Source: Nosocomiicoccus ampullae
GTDB lineage: Bacteria > Bacillota > Bacilli > Staphylococcales > Salinicoccaceae
Reading direction: 5' to 3'
Length of the DNA stretch: 64,000 nt
NCBI RefSeq assembly: GCF_019357495.1
Contig: NZ_CP079110.1
Coordinates: 992,001-1,056,000 of the forward strand
Position numbers and translations under genes: made by a program. The notes beneath the pieces are model-generated. The model searched no databases, was not told the DNA's origin, and saw only the letters and a program-made list of their open reading frames with translations. This document shows positions 55,924 through 62,951 of this stretch, piece by piece (position 1 is the stretch's first letter; every line of letters begins with the position of its first letter).

Positions 55924-56647
55924 ACAAATTAGATTCTCCTTTTAATTTATGATATGTAATTTCCAACTTATTTGAATCATAGTCTTTAAATTCTTTTTCA
56001 ATAATAGTTCCGTTAAATAAAAAGAAATAGTGTTCTATCATATCACTTAAAAATTTAGTATCATGGGAGGATACAATAATACTTGTATCTACCGATGATA
56101 CAATTTTTAAAAGAGTTTCTTTTAAGTCTTTTAATGCATCTAAATCAAGTCCAGAAGATGGTTCATCTAATAATAATAGTTTTCTTTCTGTAGACAAAGC
56201 AGCTAATAATTGTGCTTTCTTTTTTTGTCCAGTTGATAATTCCTCAACTCTTTTATTTAATAACGGGATAATATCTAAATCTTGAGCGTATTTTTGTATG
56301 TTTTTCTTTAGACGTTTTTCTGGTACTCCTTTAATCACACCGTAATATAAAGCATTATCAAAAATTGTATTTTTATAAAATATACCTCTCTCATCCGATG
56401 GTATATAAGATATATTTGATCTTGCCCATAAATCATATGCTTCCTTAGTACATGTACATTGAATTTCACCTTTATTTTGGAAATATAATCCACTAATTAA
56501 TTTCATAAGTGTAGTTTTTCCTGAACCATTTGGACCTACAAAACCATATATTCTTTGTGGTTTCAAGCAAATCTCCATATTAATATTTTCAAATATTTGA
56601 TTTTTTTTTATTTTTCGCCCTATATTTTTTAAAATAATTTTTTCCAA
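55910..56647 (-). CDS. ABC transporter ATP-binding protein
   Basis: About 245 residues. Walker A GFVGPNGSGKTTLMKLISGL, signature VEELSTGQKKKAQLLAAL, Walker B LLLLDEPSSGLD and H-loop SSHD are intact. Start is TTG at 56647: GGAGGGG lies 6 bases upstream; the earlier ATG at 56668 contains this SD. Looks functional in contrast with the genes upstream in the same operon. Confidence 0.88.
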   Translation of the reverse strand: MEKIILKNIGRKIKKNQIFENINMEICLKPQRIYGFVGPNGSGKTTLMKLISGLYFQNKGEIQCTCTKEAYDLWARSNISYIPSDERGIFYKNTIFDNALYYGVIKGVPEKRLKKNIQKYAQDLDIIPLLNKRVEELSTGQKKKAQLLAALSTERKLLLLDEPSSGLDLDALKDLKETLLKIVSSVDTSIIVSSHDTKFLSDMIEHYFFLFNGTIIEKEFKDYDSNKLEITYHKLKGESNLYGDS

Positions 56648-56664
56648 TATTAGCCCCTCCAAAA

Positions 56665-57716
56665 TCATGTTGAATTACTAAAAAATTTGAGACACTCTTC
56701 ATAAATATCTTTAGATTGCTGACCGTTAATAAACAAAGGAATTTCAAGAAATTGATTCATATTGTCTATATATCCTTGGAATTTTGCAGATGATATTTTT
56801 TCATTTTTTCTATTGAGGTTCCAAGAGTCTTTCTTTATAAAAGGATATACATTTATTGCAAGTACTTTCGACTCTAGATAATTTTCAATAAAATTAATTG
56901 TTCGTTTAATATATGTAATATCGTCGTCTAAATTCACACATAAAATAACTGCATCTGGCTCTGCTGCTAAAAGTGTAGCTAATTGTCTCAGTGGATAAAA
57001 TTCAAGATTTCCAAAGGTATATGGAATTGTTTGAGATTGAGTACCAATAATAATTAAATCTTTTTCTCTAAGGTTAAATAAAAGTTTATTGATAGCATAA
57101 ATATCTTCCTCTAAATTAGTTTTCAAATGATTTTCATACCCATTTGGATATGCATAGTCCATTCCAAGTAATAAACTCGTTGGCTCTGTTCCTAATTGTC
57201 CTACATTATAATTATTTTTATAAATTCTCTTCTTAATTCTAATTGAGTGTTAAATTTTCCTTGTTCTGGAGAAGTACCAACAATTGCTATGACAGGAACA
57301 AGTATTTTATGTAGCATTCCAGATGAATTTAGTGTGAAATTAGTTGTATTTAAATATGGAGAAAAAGAGTTATCATTTTCTTCTACTTTTACATTATCTA
57401 AATAATAAATTTGTTTATTATATTTTTTGGCCTTTTTTTCAAAATAATCTTTAAAATTCATTTTGAACATAGTATCTAAGGTATAAGTGTGCTCCAGTAT
57501 GAGAGTATCAAAATTATCACTCCAGTTTATGTTTTTATATGATTCTATTAATAAATCTTTCTTCTCTATGCCATATATAGTTTCCTTTGTCGTCTTTCCA
57601 ATATATGGACTAAATGGATAATCATAAACTCCTGTTAACTCAAAGTTTAATAAATCACTATTACCAATAATTCCATGCATTTCTTAGCTCATCGGAAAAG
57701 CAATCGCCCTACTTAT
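56665..57716 (-). pseudogene. Peptide maturation protein (TIGR04066-like), broken at three points
   Basis: Two open stretches form one protein of ~350 residues: LTGVYDYPFSPYIGKTTKET, VPVIAIVGTSPEQGKFNTQL and, in the next frame, GQLGTEPTSLLLGMDYAYPN then AAEPDAVILCVNL. From memory this matches the TIGR04066 family found with clostridial Cys-rich peptide/ACP/S8-protease cassettes. Lesions: the expected start overlapping the protease stop reads ATA (57714-57716), codon 11 is TAA (57684-57686), and one base is missing in the A-run at 57215-57219. Sequencing error could explain one of these, hardly all three. Confidence 0.65.
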
Positions 57717-58030
57717 TTTAAGCACGATATTGCTCTATCTTTAAGATAGTCATGTAATCCATATAAGGTTCTATACTTATTTTTATATCCTGTTATTATG
57801 CATGTTATATACGGAGCAGTAAAACTTGAGACCGAAACATTTTTATTGTTTTTTCTCCAATGCAGGTATTGATGGCCAGCGTAAGCTAATATATTCACAG
57901 GTGATCCCTCTACATAAATATAGTCTCTAACCCTTATAATATCAGTACTCCAATGAACCCCAATTACAGTTGGTAACATTGCTGGATAAGATATCACTCC
58001 ATTATTGTCAAATGCAGCCACTAAATTGTA
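57713..58030 (-). pseudogene. S8 (subtilase) peptidase fragment, N-terminus deleted
   Basis: About 105 residues of the C-terminal half of a subtilisin fold: LVAAFDNNGVISYPAMLPTV, IGVHWS, PVNILAYAGHQYLHW and VSSFTAPYITCIITGY, where the second Ser of VSS aligns with the catalytic Ser of GTS. The Asp and His motifs are absent because a deletion joins it directly to the carrier-protein gene. The family is typical for peptide-maturation cassettes; assignment rests on motifs read by eye. Confidence 0.65.
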
Positions 58031-58145
58031 ATGAAACATCAATAATATCAGCATTAAAATCGTTTACATCAACATATATACCTAGGTCTTTAAAAACCCC
58101 TAATAACTTATCTTCTATTATTTTTTGTTCTTCTGTAATTATCAT
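58008..58145 (-). pseudogene. Acyl-carrier-related protein (TIGR04069-like), truncated
   Basis: Starts with SD TAGGAG and ATG at 58145: MIITEEQKIIEDKLLGVFKD then LGIYVDVNDFNADIIDVSLQ. It resembles the acyl-carrier-related proteins of peptide maturation operons (usual motif D-S-L-Q-F-I; here D-V-S-L-Q-F). After LQF the sequence runs into the protease gene in another frame and stops, so about half the protein is gone. Assigned from memory of the family. Confidence 0.55.
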
Positions 58146-58200
58146 ATATACTCCTAAAACCATTGTAATTATTTTATTATAATATACTTAAAATTAGTAA

Positions 58201-58241
58201 ATACTATTTTGAGTATAGTATAATTATATAATTTTCGTCAA
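58201..58241 (-). promoter_or_regulatory. Promoter and operator-like palindrome of the peptide-maturation operon
   Basis: Minus strand TTGACG (58236-58241) and TATACT (58212-58217), 18 bases apart. A perfect 7-bp inverted repeat ATACTAT-N7-ATAGTAT (58201-58221) covers the -10 and start site, as a repressor site would. Both look undamaged. Confidence 0.55.
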
Positions 58242-58430
58242 TTCTTAATATTCTGAATTTATTTAATAATATATTTATTGTATTAAGTGACCAATTCCCT
58301 ACGTTAAAAAAGTACCAGCAGGAAAGGTGCTACAACGATCTAGTTCTATTCTTTATATAATAAAAAGTTCGATTTTATAAAATACATAAAATCGGACTTG
58401 CATTAGTAGTAGAATAATAATTCAGTTTTT
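58242..58430. other. Spacer with one terminator hairpin
   Basis: Contains a terminator AAGTCCGATTTTATG/TATAAAATCGAACTT (58362-58406; minus direction, after the VirB4 fragment). The rest, including GTACCAGCAGGAAAGGTGC, matches nothing I recognise. Confidence 0.5.
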
Positions 58431-58772
58431 TTATAATCCACTCTCAAAACGATCTAATCGTTCTTGTGTCGGCATTACGTTAAATACGATTGAATCTCCA
58501 GAAATTGAAAGTATCGCTTGACCACGTTCTAAGTTTGGTATTAATTCATATTCAGATTCTTTAATTGTATCGACTAACACGTCTTCAAGTTTAGCTAAGG
58601 TTGACTGATCCATTCCTAATAAGAATTTATATTGTGTTAACTCAAAAATTTGTTTTAAGTCATTTACAATTAGTCCATTTCCGTCTGTCAATAATTCTTA
58701 TGGAGATTGTGTCGCCAACTGAATACTAGCCATATATTTACGTATTTCTTTCATAACTTCTTTTATATCCAA
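58431..58772 (-). pseudogene. Conjugation ATPase (VirB4/TrsE type), C-terminal fragment with nonsense codon
   Basis: Reads MKEIRKYMASIQLATQSP, stop (TAA at 58698-58700), then in the same frame ELLTDGNGLIVNDLKQIFEL, TQYKFLLGMDQSTLAK and ERGQAILSISGDSIVFNV. This matches the last ~110 residues of Gram-positive VirB4-like conjugation ATPases. No 5' part exists: a hairpin lies directly upstream. Evidence of a former conjugative element. Confidence 0.65.
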
Positions 58773-58862
58773 CTATTTTAAGAATAGTTGGATTAGTGTT
58801 AAAACATACGTAAATCTAGCTTCAATACTTTTAATAAATTTTCTATCGTTTAATATTTAAAT

Positions 58863-59055
58863 GTGTATTGATAAGATTTATCTCATCTTTAGTTTTTTCA
58901 ATTCCAGATGGAATTTTAATTATGATATTAGGATTTTTTGCTTACTTATAACGTCTAAATTTTTATTAAAAAAAGCAAGATTCGATATTTTAATTAGAAT
59001 CTTGCCTAACAAATATTTATTTATAATGATATTTACATGAAGCTATCATAATTGA
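58863..59055. repeat. Direct repeat copy 1 (partner at 60941-61132)
   Basis: 193 bases roughly 90% identical by eye to 60941-61132. It spans a degenerate hydrophobic coding-like stretch, the shared terminator hairpin (58974-59012) and the 3' end of yoeB. Confidence 0.8.
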
Positions 59056-59286
59056 TCTTTTATCAATCTTATATACTAGTCTATGTTCTTGTGTAATTCT
59101 TCTACTGTACCATCCACTTAAATTCCCTTTTAATTTTTCTGGTTTACCTATTCCACTAAGCACTCCCTCACGTTCAATACTTTTAATTAACTGGTTTATT
59201 TTTTTTAAGGTTTTCTTATCTTGTATCTGCCATTCTTTATAATCTTCAAATGCCTCAGTTGAAAACGTAATGAGAAGTTTACTCAT
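59017..59286 (-). CDS. yoeB: YoeB/Txe-family mRNA interferase toxin
   Basis: 89 residues, complete. LITFSTEAFEDYKEWQIQDK, KTLKKINQLIKSI, KLKGNLSGWYSRRITQEHRL and SCKYHY carry the catalytic Glu/Arg/His/Tyr set of YoeB (terminal HYK-like motif). Ribosome-dependent mRNA cleavage. Overlaps the antitoxin gene by 8 bases. Confidence 0.93.
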   Translation of the reverse strand: MSKLLITFSTEAFEDYKEWQIQDKKTLKKINQLIKSIEREGVLSGIGKPEKLKGNLSGWYSRRITQEHRLVYKIDKRSIMIASCKYHYK

Positions 59287-59527
59287 CTATTTGAACCTTT
59301 ACGGTTTCGCCCTTATCAAACTGTGAAATTGAACGTTTCAGATGTTCGTTATTATAAGGATTTTTTTGTAAATAAAAGGTTTCCATAATCGAGTTATAAT
59401 CGCTTTCTGACATTAAAACAGCGTTATGTTCATTTGTTGTGATTGTTATTACCTCACTATTATCATTGACTTGATTAATTAATTGTCTAAAATTTTTTCT
59501 CGCATTTGAATATGTTTCTACACTCAT
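59279..59527 (-). CDS. yefM: Phd/YefM-family antitoxin
   Basis: 82 residues: MSVETYSNARKNFRQLINQV then EVITITTNEHNAVLMSESDY, the YefM fold for DNA binding and toxin neutralisation through the C-terminal helix. GGGAGATG precedes ATG at 59527. Represses its own promoter by analogy. Confidence 0.93.
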   Translation of the reverse strand: MSVETYSNARKNFRQLINQVNDNSEVITITTNEHNAVLMSESDYNSIMETFYLQKNPYNNEHLKRSISQFDKGETVKVQIDE

Positions 59528-59547
59528 TTAATCATCTCCCTTTTTAA

Positions 59548-59567
59548 TTGTACAATATATTGTACAA
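59548..59567 (-). promoter_or_regulatory. YefM operator palindromes
   Basis: Two perfect TTGTACAA palindromes (59548-59555 and 59560-59567), 12 bases centre to centre. TGTACA cores are the known YefM recognition element, here 20 bases upstream of yefM. Confidence 0.75.
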
Positions 59568-59605
59568 TATATAAAGCTTATTTACTTCCTCTTTCTATTC
59601 CATAC

Positions 59606-59650
59606 CTTTATAAAATAAAAAATTATGATTCATTTAGGATCGTAGGGTTT
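59606..59650 (-). terminator. Hairpin after pemK, copy B
   Basis: Imperfect stem AATTATGATTC/GGATCGTAGGGTT with ATTTA loop, T-rich on the minus strand. Related to the hairpin at 54917-54952. Confidence 0.5.
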
Positions 59651-59653
59651 TCC

Positions 59654-59975
59654 TCATAATTCTTTAGTATTTATGATATTATTAATTAATTTTATTACTT
59701 CATTTAGCGTTTCTTTTTTGTAATCAAACATATGAATTTGTAGTGGATTAATATAACCTATTACTTTACTATGCTTAACTTCTTCGTATATACTATATTC
59801 AATCATTTTATTATTAAGCTTACTCATGATTGATACAATAACAAGTAATCCTGTAAGTTTTGAACATTTACTATTACTCACTACTAATGCAGGTCGTCTT
59901 TTTAACCCCTCGTCCAACACTTGGTTCAAAATCAAGTGTAATTATATCTCCTTTTTTTGGCTGAAACTTTAGCAC
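59654..59975 (-). pseudogene. PemK/MazF-family toxin, frameshifted
   Basis: The 5' frame reads KFQPKKGDIITLDFEPSVG and the 3' frame KRRPALVVSNSKCSKLTGLL to LINNIINTKEL, together one PemK/MazF endoribonuclease of ~105 residues. A run of four G at 59906-59909 (coding strand) contains one base too many; removing it restores GLKRRPALVV. The only start is a GTG at 59975 without an SD and no antitoxin gene precedes. Probably dead. Confidence 0.7.
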
Positions 59976-60083
59976 ACGTTAGTGCTTGGACTTGTAATAG
60001 AAAGTAGAGAGATACTAGTATGCAAAGTAAATAAATTTCGATCGAAACACGAAAAATAAGAGTGAGTAAAATTGAACGTATTA

Positions 60084-60124
60084 AAGAAACTACCGAAGAA
60101 ATTAATTTCATCGGTAGTTTCTTA
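60084..60124 (-). terminator. Terminator after small membrane protein gene
   Basis: Stem AAGAAACTACCGA/TCGGTAGTTTCTT with 14-base loop, T-rich minus-strand exit. Confidence 0.75.
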
Positions 60125-60412
60125 ATGACTGTAAATAAATTTTTTAAAATATAATATTAAAACTATTAATTGTAGAAAATAAACTATGACAGAAGCATAG
60201 AAATGCAATGTATTATCTTCAAATATATATTCATCCATTAATTCTCCAGTGGTAAAATTTAATAATATACATATTATAGTTAATGTTAATGTGCCTATAA
60301 GAATAATCCTAGACTTACCATTCTTTTTAATTTTATACAAATAAGTTATAACTCCAATTAGATTAAGTATTATGAAAAAGTATATAAGTAAGAATACATT
60401 ATAAGTTAACAT
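60122..60412 (-). CDS. Small three-helix membrane protein, unknown
   Basis: 96 residues with three hydrophobic helices (VFLLIYFFIILNLIGVITYL; IILIGTLTLTIICILLNF; FYASVIVYFLQLIVLILYF). SD AAAGAGGAATA-like precedes ATG. Not recognised. It could be an immunity protein of the accessory region; that is a guess. Confidence 0.6.
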   Translation of the reverse strand: MLTYNVFLLIYFFIILNLIGVITYLYKIKKNGKSRIILIGTLTLTIICILLNFTTGELMDEYIFEDNTLHFYASVIVYFLQLIVLILYFKKFIYSH

Positions 60413-60479
60413 TTATATTCCTCTTTTCATTTTAAATGATATAATTTATTATAATAAATCAATTTAATTAATCAATTGA

Positions 60480-60749
60480 ATGGGGAATGCTTATGAAAAA
60501 ATACTATTAATTTTCTCAATACTTGTTTCATCTTATATCTTTTTAGAAGTACAAAAAGCTAAGGCAAGTGTAGATGAACTAGGATATCAAGTAGAATACA
60601 AAACAGCAGAAAACATTGACTTTGATAAAAATGATGTTTTTGTTGTTTTGATTGAAGAAAATAGACTTGATATTAATAAGTCTATTTATGCTGTTTACGA
60701 AAGAAAAGAAATAGAAAAACTTAAAAACGATTCTTACATTATCTCCTAA
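60480..60749 (+). CDS. Small exported or membrane-anchored protein, start possibly frameshifted
   Basis: 89 residues: an N-terminal hydrophobic stretch (ILLIFSILVSSYIFLEVQKA) then a soluble domain DVFVVLIEENRLDINKS with no known motif. ATG at 60480 has no SD. A better start, ATG at 60493 preceded by GGGGA, is out of frame by one base: with seven instead of six A at 60496-60501 it would give MKKILLIF, a normal signal peptide. So either translation slips or the gene is damaged. Confidence 0.5.
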   Translation: MGNAYEKILLIFSILVSSYIFLEVQKAKASVDELGYQVEYKTAENIDFDKNDVFVVLIEENRLDINKSIYAVYERKEIEKLKNDSYIIS

Positions 60750-60879
60750 TAAAACTTACGATAATTTTAATTTCCTTGTCCTTATAATATTGAATTGTAT
60801 TATTGAATAAATGTCTCTCTAAAAATTTCTTACCTACTTCATCATTATCCATTGAATATACAATTTTGGTGTAGTGTCA
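60739..60879 (-). pseudogene. TOPRIM-domain fragment (primase/relaxase-like)
   Basis: The frame reads KIVYSMDNDEVGKKFLERHL and ends IKIIVSFIRR-stop, with the DND-x-x-G pattern of TOPRIM domains seen in mobile-element primases and DUF3991-type proteins. No start, ~45 codons only, and overlaps the end of the opposite ORF. Remnant of a plasmid or integrative element. Confidence 0.55.
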
Positions 60880-60940
60880 TATCATTTCTCATGATCTGCG
60901 AGCTCTCTACACATCTAGGCTTTATTATTTACTCCTCGCT

Positions 60941-61132
60941 GTGTATTTGCAAGATTTATCTCATCATTAGTTTTTCAATTCTAGGTGGAATTATAATTAT
61001 GATATTAGGATTTTTGCTTACTTATAACGTCTAAATTTTTATTAAAAAAAGACAAGATTCTATATTTTAATTAGAATCTTGCCTAACAAATAGTTATTTA
61101 TAATGATATTTACATGAAGCTATCATAATTGA
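60941..61132. repeat. Direct repeat copy 2 (partner at 58863-59055)
   Basis: Copy of the yoeB 3' flank including the terminator hairpin (61048-61086). Its right end breaks at a 6-base microhomology with yefM. Confidence 0.8.
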
Positions 61133-61268
61133 ACGTTTTAGATGTTCATTATTATGAGGATCTTTTGTAAATAAAAGTTTCCATAATCGAGTTATAATCG
61201 CTTTCTGACATTAAAACAGCGTTATGTTTATTTGTTGTGATTGTTATTGCCTCACTTTTATCATTATA
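61085..61268 (-). pseudogene. yefM-yoeB remnant fused by internal deletion
   Basis: The yoeB tail (61090-61132) passes directly into the C-terminal half of yefM (61127-61268). Against the intact copy, ~276 bases (59056-59331) are gone; both break points share AATTGA. Extra small indels follow. Neither protein can be made. Confidence 0.75.
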
Positions 61269-61305
61269 ATCCGTCTTGATGCGCTGCCTAAAGTATCAGT
61301 TGTTT

Positions 61306-61803
61306 TTATTGAAACATCACTGCTCGTTTTGTCAGTATGAATTTTGTTCCTGTGACGTCATGTGCAATTTCTCCGCCTTCAATATATAATTTGACGGATT
61401 GTGCTTTATGTACGACGTTATTAAAATCACGATAACGAATCAATATTCTACCATTAAACGCAGTTGACTCTTCAATATATACGTTAAGTAATAAAACATC
61501 GTGCTCAATAACTCCACGTGAGTCTACTGCTGGTTTTCCATATTCATAATCTGTCGTAAAGTCATAGCCTTCAATTGTAAAATCTTCAAATTGAAAAGGG
61601 TTTGCATTTATATTAACTACTCTAAATTGTAATACTCTCTTATTATTTTTATCAGAAGAACTCACATTATCGATTTCTAAATACGGTTGTGTTAATAACA
61701 CTTGATCTTTCCCGCGATTTCTTATTGCTAAAACTGCGATTGTGATTGCAATTATCGCTAAAATAATTGAAAGTATACTAATTACATCTAAATTTATGCC
61801 CAT
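61306..61803 (-). CDS. Single-pass membrane protein with C-terminal beta domain, unknown
   Basis: 165 residues: one N-terminal helix (VISILSIILAIIAITIAVLA), then a soluble domain predicted mainly beta (YLEIDNVSSSDKNNKRVLQF, LIRYRDFNNVVHKAQSVKLY). GGTG before ATG at 61803. The layout resembles small phage or surface-associated proteins but no family is recognised. Forms the right edge of the accessory island. Confidence 0.65.
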   Translation of the reverse strand: MGINLDVISILSIILAIIAITIAVLAIRNRGKDQVLLTQPYLEIDNVSSSDKNNKRVLQFRVVNINANPFQFEDFTIEGYDFTTDYEYGKPAVDSRGVIEHDVLLLNVYIEESTAFNGRILIRYRDFNNVVHKAQSVKLYIEGGEIAHDVTGTKFILTKRAVMFQ

Positions 61804-61895
61804 TTATTTCACCACTCTTATGATTATAATATCAAAAAGAATACGAATAATGGTGTGTAAAGAACTTAAATTTAAAAATTAATGATTTAAGGCAA

Positions 61896-61931
61896 TAAAA
61901 AAAGCATGTTTCAATTAAGAAACATGCTCAA
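61896..61931 (-). terminator. Terminator of the transglycosylase gene
   Basis: Stem AGCATGTTTC/GAAACATGCT with 6-base loop and minus-strand T7. Confidence 0.87.
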
Positions 61932-61939
61932 TTTCTATA

Positions 61940-62581
61940 TTATAGGTTTGCACCACATACAGGCCAAGGTGATGATCCTCTTTGCTCGTATAACATTTGT
62001 GCACGCTTAGTTTGTTCAGCAGCTGATGCTTGTGAAGCTACTCCGCTTCCACCAACTGATTGCCAAGTTTGTGCATCAAATTGATATAAACCGTGGTAAG
62101 TACCACTTGGGTCTACTGCGCTAGCGTTTCCGCCTGATTCACATGCTGCAAGACCTGACCAGTTTAAACCGTTGTTTGAAGCTGGTGCAGATGCTTTAGG
62201 TTGTGCTGGAGCTGATGGTTGGTAATTTTCTTGAACTGGTGCGCTGTATTCAACGTTATCGTAGTTAGCTGTTTCGTTAACTTGAACATCATTATTTTGA
62301 ACGTTGTTTACTGCTTCAGTTGCTTCACCTACTGGTGCATAGCTCCATTTCCATTCAAATCCGTTAGATTCAAAATTAAATGTGTACCCTTCTAAATCAA
62401 ATGTAATATCGTAATTACCTTCTTGAATTGGTGCTTCATTTAAAGATTCTGGATTATTTATAGCAAGTTCAGCTAATTTAGCTTCGTCAACTTCAATTTC
62501 AGAAGCGTTTGCGTTAACTCCTGAAAATGCTGTTAAACCGATACCTAATGCTAAACCTGTAGTCATCATTGTTTTTTTCAC
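61940..62581 (-). CDS. IsaA/SceD-like secreted transglycosylase
   Basis: 213 residues starting at GTG 62581 (AGGAGG 9 bases upstream; the open frame extends farther without an SD). Signal peptide KKTMMTTGLALGIGLTAFSG, an Asn/Pro/Ala-rich linker (about 85-140), and a C-terminal lysozyme-like domain LAACESGGNASAVDPSGTYH, GLYQFDAQTWQSVGG, with the catalytic Glu in ACESGG. Cleaves peptidoglycan outside the cell. Close to staphylococcal IsaA/SceD, which are WalKR targets. Confidence 0.88.
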   Translation of the reverse strand: MKKTMMTTGLALGIGLTAFSGVNANASEIEVDEAKLAELAINNPESLNEAPIQEGNYDITFDLEGYTFNFESNGFEWKWSYAPVGEATEAVNNVQNNDVQVNETANYDNVEYSAPVQENYQPSAPAQPKASAPASNNGLNWSGLAACESGGNASAVDPSGTYHGLYQFDAQTWQSVGGSGVASQASAAEQTKRAQMLYEQRGSSPWPVCGANL

Positions 62582-62951
62582 TGTGAAATTCCTCCTAAGT
62601 TTTTTTAGATTCATTTCCTTCACGCATACTAATGTATCACGAATTAATATTTCTGTGGTTACAACAATATTAAGAAACAAGGCAAATTTTTACACTAAAA
62701 TTACATGCGTGTTCTTTTACTAAAAACAGAAGATAAAATAAAAGCGCTACACCCTTAATAGCACACGGTTTAGATAATTTACAGACAGCTGTAACACTTT
62801 GTAACAATTGGATAAATTTTTTATAAAGTTTTTTTAAATTATTTATAAAAACCTTGTTTTTATCGCTTGAACTACGAATTATTTCATTTTGTTAAGGTAA
62901 AAAACAGTAAATGATGACACAGTATCTCTAATTATAATAGTAGATATTTAA
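62582..62951. other. Long spacer upstream of the transglycosylase gene
   Basis: Holds AT-rich DNA, a tandem TGTAAC-N4-TGTAAC (about 62790-62805) resembling a WalR box with a spacer one base short, and no ORF with an SD. No terminator is seen after queE. Confidence 0.4.

Noticed and set aside
58300-58345. GC-richer patch GTACCAGCAGGAAAGGTGC as possible tRNA or IS end
   Set aside because: No cloverleaf, no inverted-repeat partner and no transposase frame nearby.
58863-58972. Hydrophobic coding-like stretch in front of the repeated hairpin
   Set aside because: The frame is open only in copy 2 and shifted in copy 1, with no start; treated as part of the repeat, not a gene.
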